This document shows positions 61,731 through 64,000 of a DNA stretch of 64,000 bases, in pieces; the first letter of the stretch is position 1, and each line of letters opens with the position of its first letter. The notes beneath the pieces are model-generated. The model made no database searches. It saw only the letters and a program-made list of their open reading frames with translations, and was not told where the DNA came from. Where the stretch lies: the NCBI GenBank assembly GCA_024349245.1, contig JALDNG010000008.1:2606501-2670500 (forward strand). Direction: 5' to 3'. The stretch comes from Neodontobutis hainanensis (lineage: Eukaryota; Chordata; Actinopteri; Gobiiformes; Odontobutidae). The position numbers and the translations under genes are program-made.

Positions 61731-64000
61731 AAATACCCATGTAGCCCTACAAAGCTATATTAGTGGCACGATATTAATTTAATATTAAATAATATTAACA
61801 ACCAAACAATGACTGAAGAGTACTAGGTCCGTCACTTAATACGCTCTGTTTTGTGAAGCCCATGAAAGGGCTCAGATGGCCTCTAGAAACTACATTTTGA
61901 ATGAGCTGTAAAGATGTTTAATATTCAACATCATGTTAATGCCGTGCAGCTGTTGCTTTTCTTGTGTCCATCCCCTGCCGACACACTCCTCAGGGGGAGA
62001 TTTTGAAGCTTCCCTCCTCCTGTGAGCCCCCCACTCACACAGAATGGCCCCCTGAACCACTTATTATAAAATGGGGTGTTATTATTATAAGCAAGCATAA
62101 ACAAGTGGACAGCTTTCCAGCTGACTGAGATGGTTTGCGTCCAACATGATATGAAACTTGTGTGTTAAATAATCACATAGGCTATCTCTCATCTAATGTC
62201 AGTGATCATACTTTCATAATGTATTTGTCTGTTTCTCATGTTTTGTTACAAGCGTATGATTTTGAGATAGACCTAAAAGTGAACGCACAAGGCCTGTCTG
62301 TTTAGAAAAGCATTGCCTACTTGTCAGTGGAAGAACGCTGGGGCAAAGACTAAGCATCTACTGTAATAATTCAACCTCCCTCTTTTCTCTTAGGTACAGA
62401 AAGCTTTTTGCACAAAGACCAATAGTCTACTTAAATCTAGTTGGTGTTGTAATGTTAAATTTACTCACAGAATGGTAATGCTATTTCAGCAGAAATATTA
62501 AACTTAAAAATTAAATAAAAATGAAAATTAGATTGGGATTTGTTTATCATGGCCATTACTTGCCACATCAATAAAAGCCTCCAAAGGAAAATCTTGTAGC
62601 GCTTTACTCTCTTAAAATAACTCTACATTTATTTTCTCACATATCTAAGTGAAGTCTGTCTCAAACAGCAGCCACACTGTGGACTCATTAACCAAGTGTT
62701 TGGGGTAAAAGTGACATGACTATTTAAAACACATAAAACCCATCCGGTGAATCCACAGAATCACACACTAGAATGCAGTGTCTGTATTTACACAGGACAA
62801 GAGAGTAGCCCCCAGTGAAGACACTGTCCTGTGTTCTAGCCCCAAATAAAGACATTGGCTGGAGCACTGTTGCCATCAGTCCTCCTCCCAGCGTCAGGGC
62901 CGAGAAGATGAAGCATTTCTGTGCGGACAATGTTTGGAAAGGCCTTCCAAAAGATCAGGTCCTGGGAAGTGTTTGCATGATGTTGTCATGCTGTATTTTG
63001 TTCATGGAACAAGCTTCGGAAAATGTCTTTGGCCCTTTTTCAAGAAGCAGGTTTAGTCCAGACTCAGAATATTTTAAACTTGGAAAACTTTGAAGTTGGA
63101 CAAGACAAGTTTTTATCTTATGCAACAATGTTATAACCCATATCTAAGGTTTACACAACTGAAGTGGCGCTACAAGGCACTTGGCAGAGCGTGTTTTCAG
63201 GAGTGTTAAACTTTTAAGTGGAAAACATAGAATAAAATTGTGATTGCTTTAGCCTAATGTTTACAAAACACTCCAACAAATAGAAGCTGACAGCTATATC
63301 GCTCTGTCACCACTTTGTGCTTGTTCAGCTAAATCTGGTGACATTTAGGAAGTGAAATAGTGTTTTCATATCAGTTTCTGCATTCTTACAAACGTGTACT
63401 CATGCTTTGTGTTTTTTTCTGAACTTCTTGGGTTTAAATCATTTGAATTGTCTTGTTTCCCCACCCTCTTATGTTACTATACAACCACAAAATAAAAAAA
63501 AGAATAATAATACAAATATAAGGTAGATTTCTGTAGTTTGAATGAAAAATCATCCCGCACATTCATGAAATTTCAAACAAACTGCATGGGTTTAAAGGTG
63601 CAGTGTGTAGCCTCTTGCCGACATCTGGTGGTGACATTTTAGATTGCAACCCCACACCCGACACTCCTTTCTAGAGCAAACAGGGACATGCTGTAGTTTA
63701 TGAACAAACCCAGATAATAATTACTTTTTATTTTAAATAAAGAGGACTGAGAGACTAAAGGAAGACTAAAAGCTTTAAAATGAAACCTTCATGAAAGACT
63801 GTGTTGAAAAATATTTCAGTACACAGCAGCTCCAGTGATGTTCAGTTCATCCGGTTCCAGTTTGAGGAAGTGTAAGTCATGGAACCTCCACTGGGTTCCT
63901 TTGAGCTGTAAACGTCAGTTTTTTTTTTTTTTTAAAGAAACAAAACACTGTTATTTTGATACAATTATACACTTTGACTCCATTTGGTTCACCTGTATAA
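61731..64000. other. Upstream intergenic region
   Basis: AT-rich, no supported gene. The short ORF at 62815-63093 has no family resemblance. A fish-type dispersed repeat begins near 63592 and a T run lies at about 63919-63934. Confidence 0.55.
63592..63705. mobile_element. Probable fragment of a common teleost dispersed element
   Basis: The stretch beginning AAAGGTGCAGTGTGTAG, followed by GACATCTGGTGGTGACAT and GATTGCAACC, matches my memory of a very abundant short non-autonomous repeat in percomorph genomes (usual wording: GTGCAGTGTGTAG...CATCTAGTGGTGA...GATTGCAACC). Borders are approximate; class (SINE or DNA-transposon derivative) not decided. Confidence 0.6.

Overview
This window is vertebrate nuclear DNA, almost certainly from a ray-finned (percomorph-type teleost) fish. 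Genes are split into many short exons with GT-AG introns, the background is AT-rich, CA/GT/AT microsatellites and short fish-type dispersed repeats occur, and the predicted proteins match human orthologues closely while differing in a fish-like way. I saw no bacterial operons, CRISPR array, phage, rRNA or confident tRNA. Layout from left to right: (1) 1-2667, + strand, the last six exons of latent TGF-beta binding protein 3 (ltbp3), with a 3' UTR that probably ends near 3.7 kb. (2) About 3.7-7.3 kb, intergenic, with microsatellites. (3) About 7.4-37.1 kb, + strand, the complete beta-III spectrin gene (sptbn2). It has a non-coding first exon, 39 coding exons giving 2378 aa, a second alternative first coding exon inside intron 2, and a 25-codon cassette-like exon before the PH domain. 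(4) 39894-45061, + strand, the complete double-PHD-finger gene dpf2 (398 aa, or 412 aa with a 42-bp cassette exon). (5) 49269-61258, - strand, a complete K+-dependent Na+/Ca2+ exchanger of the SLC24 family (NCKX3/4 type, 17 coding exons, 608 aa), convergent with dpf2. (6) 61.3-64 kb, upstream DNA of that exchanger, with promoter-like motifs and a fish dispersed repeat. 

The intron-exon models were built by hand from reading frame, splice sites and family knowledge. For sptbn2, dpf2 and slc24a the exon lengths add up to multiples of three (7137, 1197 and 1827 nt) with no internal stop, which supports them independently. ltbp3, sptbn2 and dpf2 all map to human 11q13, so the block is conserved. 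The SLC24 gene is not a human 11q13 gene, which makes it the most informative part of the local synteny. 

The genes share no pathway. ltbp3 is extracellular matrix/TGF-beta storage, sptbn2 is the submembrane cytoskeleton, dpf2 is a BAF chromatin-remodelling subunit, and the exchanger is plasma-membrane Ca2+ extrusion. I found no previously undescribed system. The observations of most interest are transcript-level: an alternative spectrin amino terminus, cassette exons in dpf2 and sptbn2, weak splice donors on the exons encoding the exchanger's large cytoplasmic loop, and a shortened exchanger carboxyl terminus.
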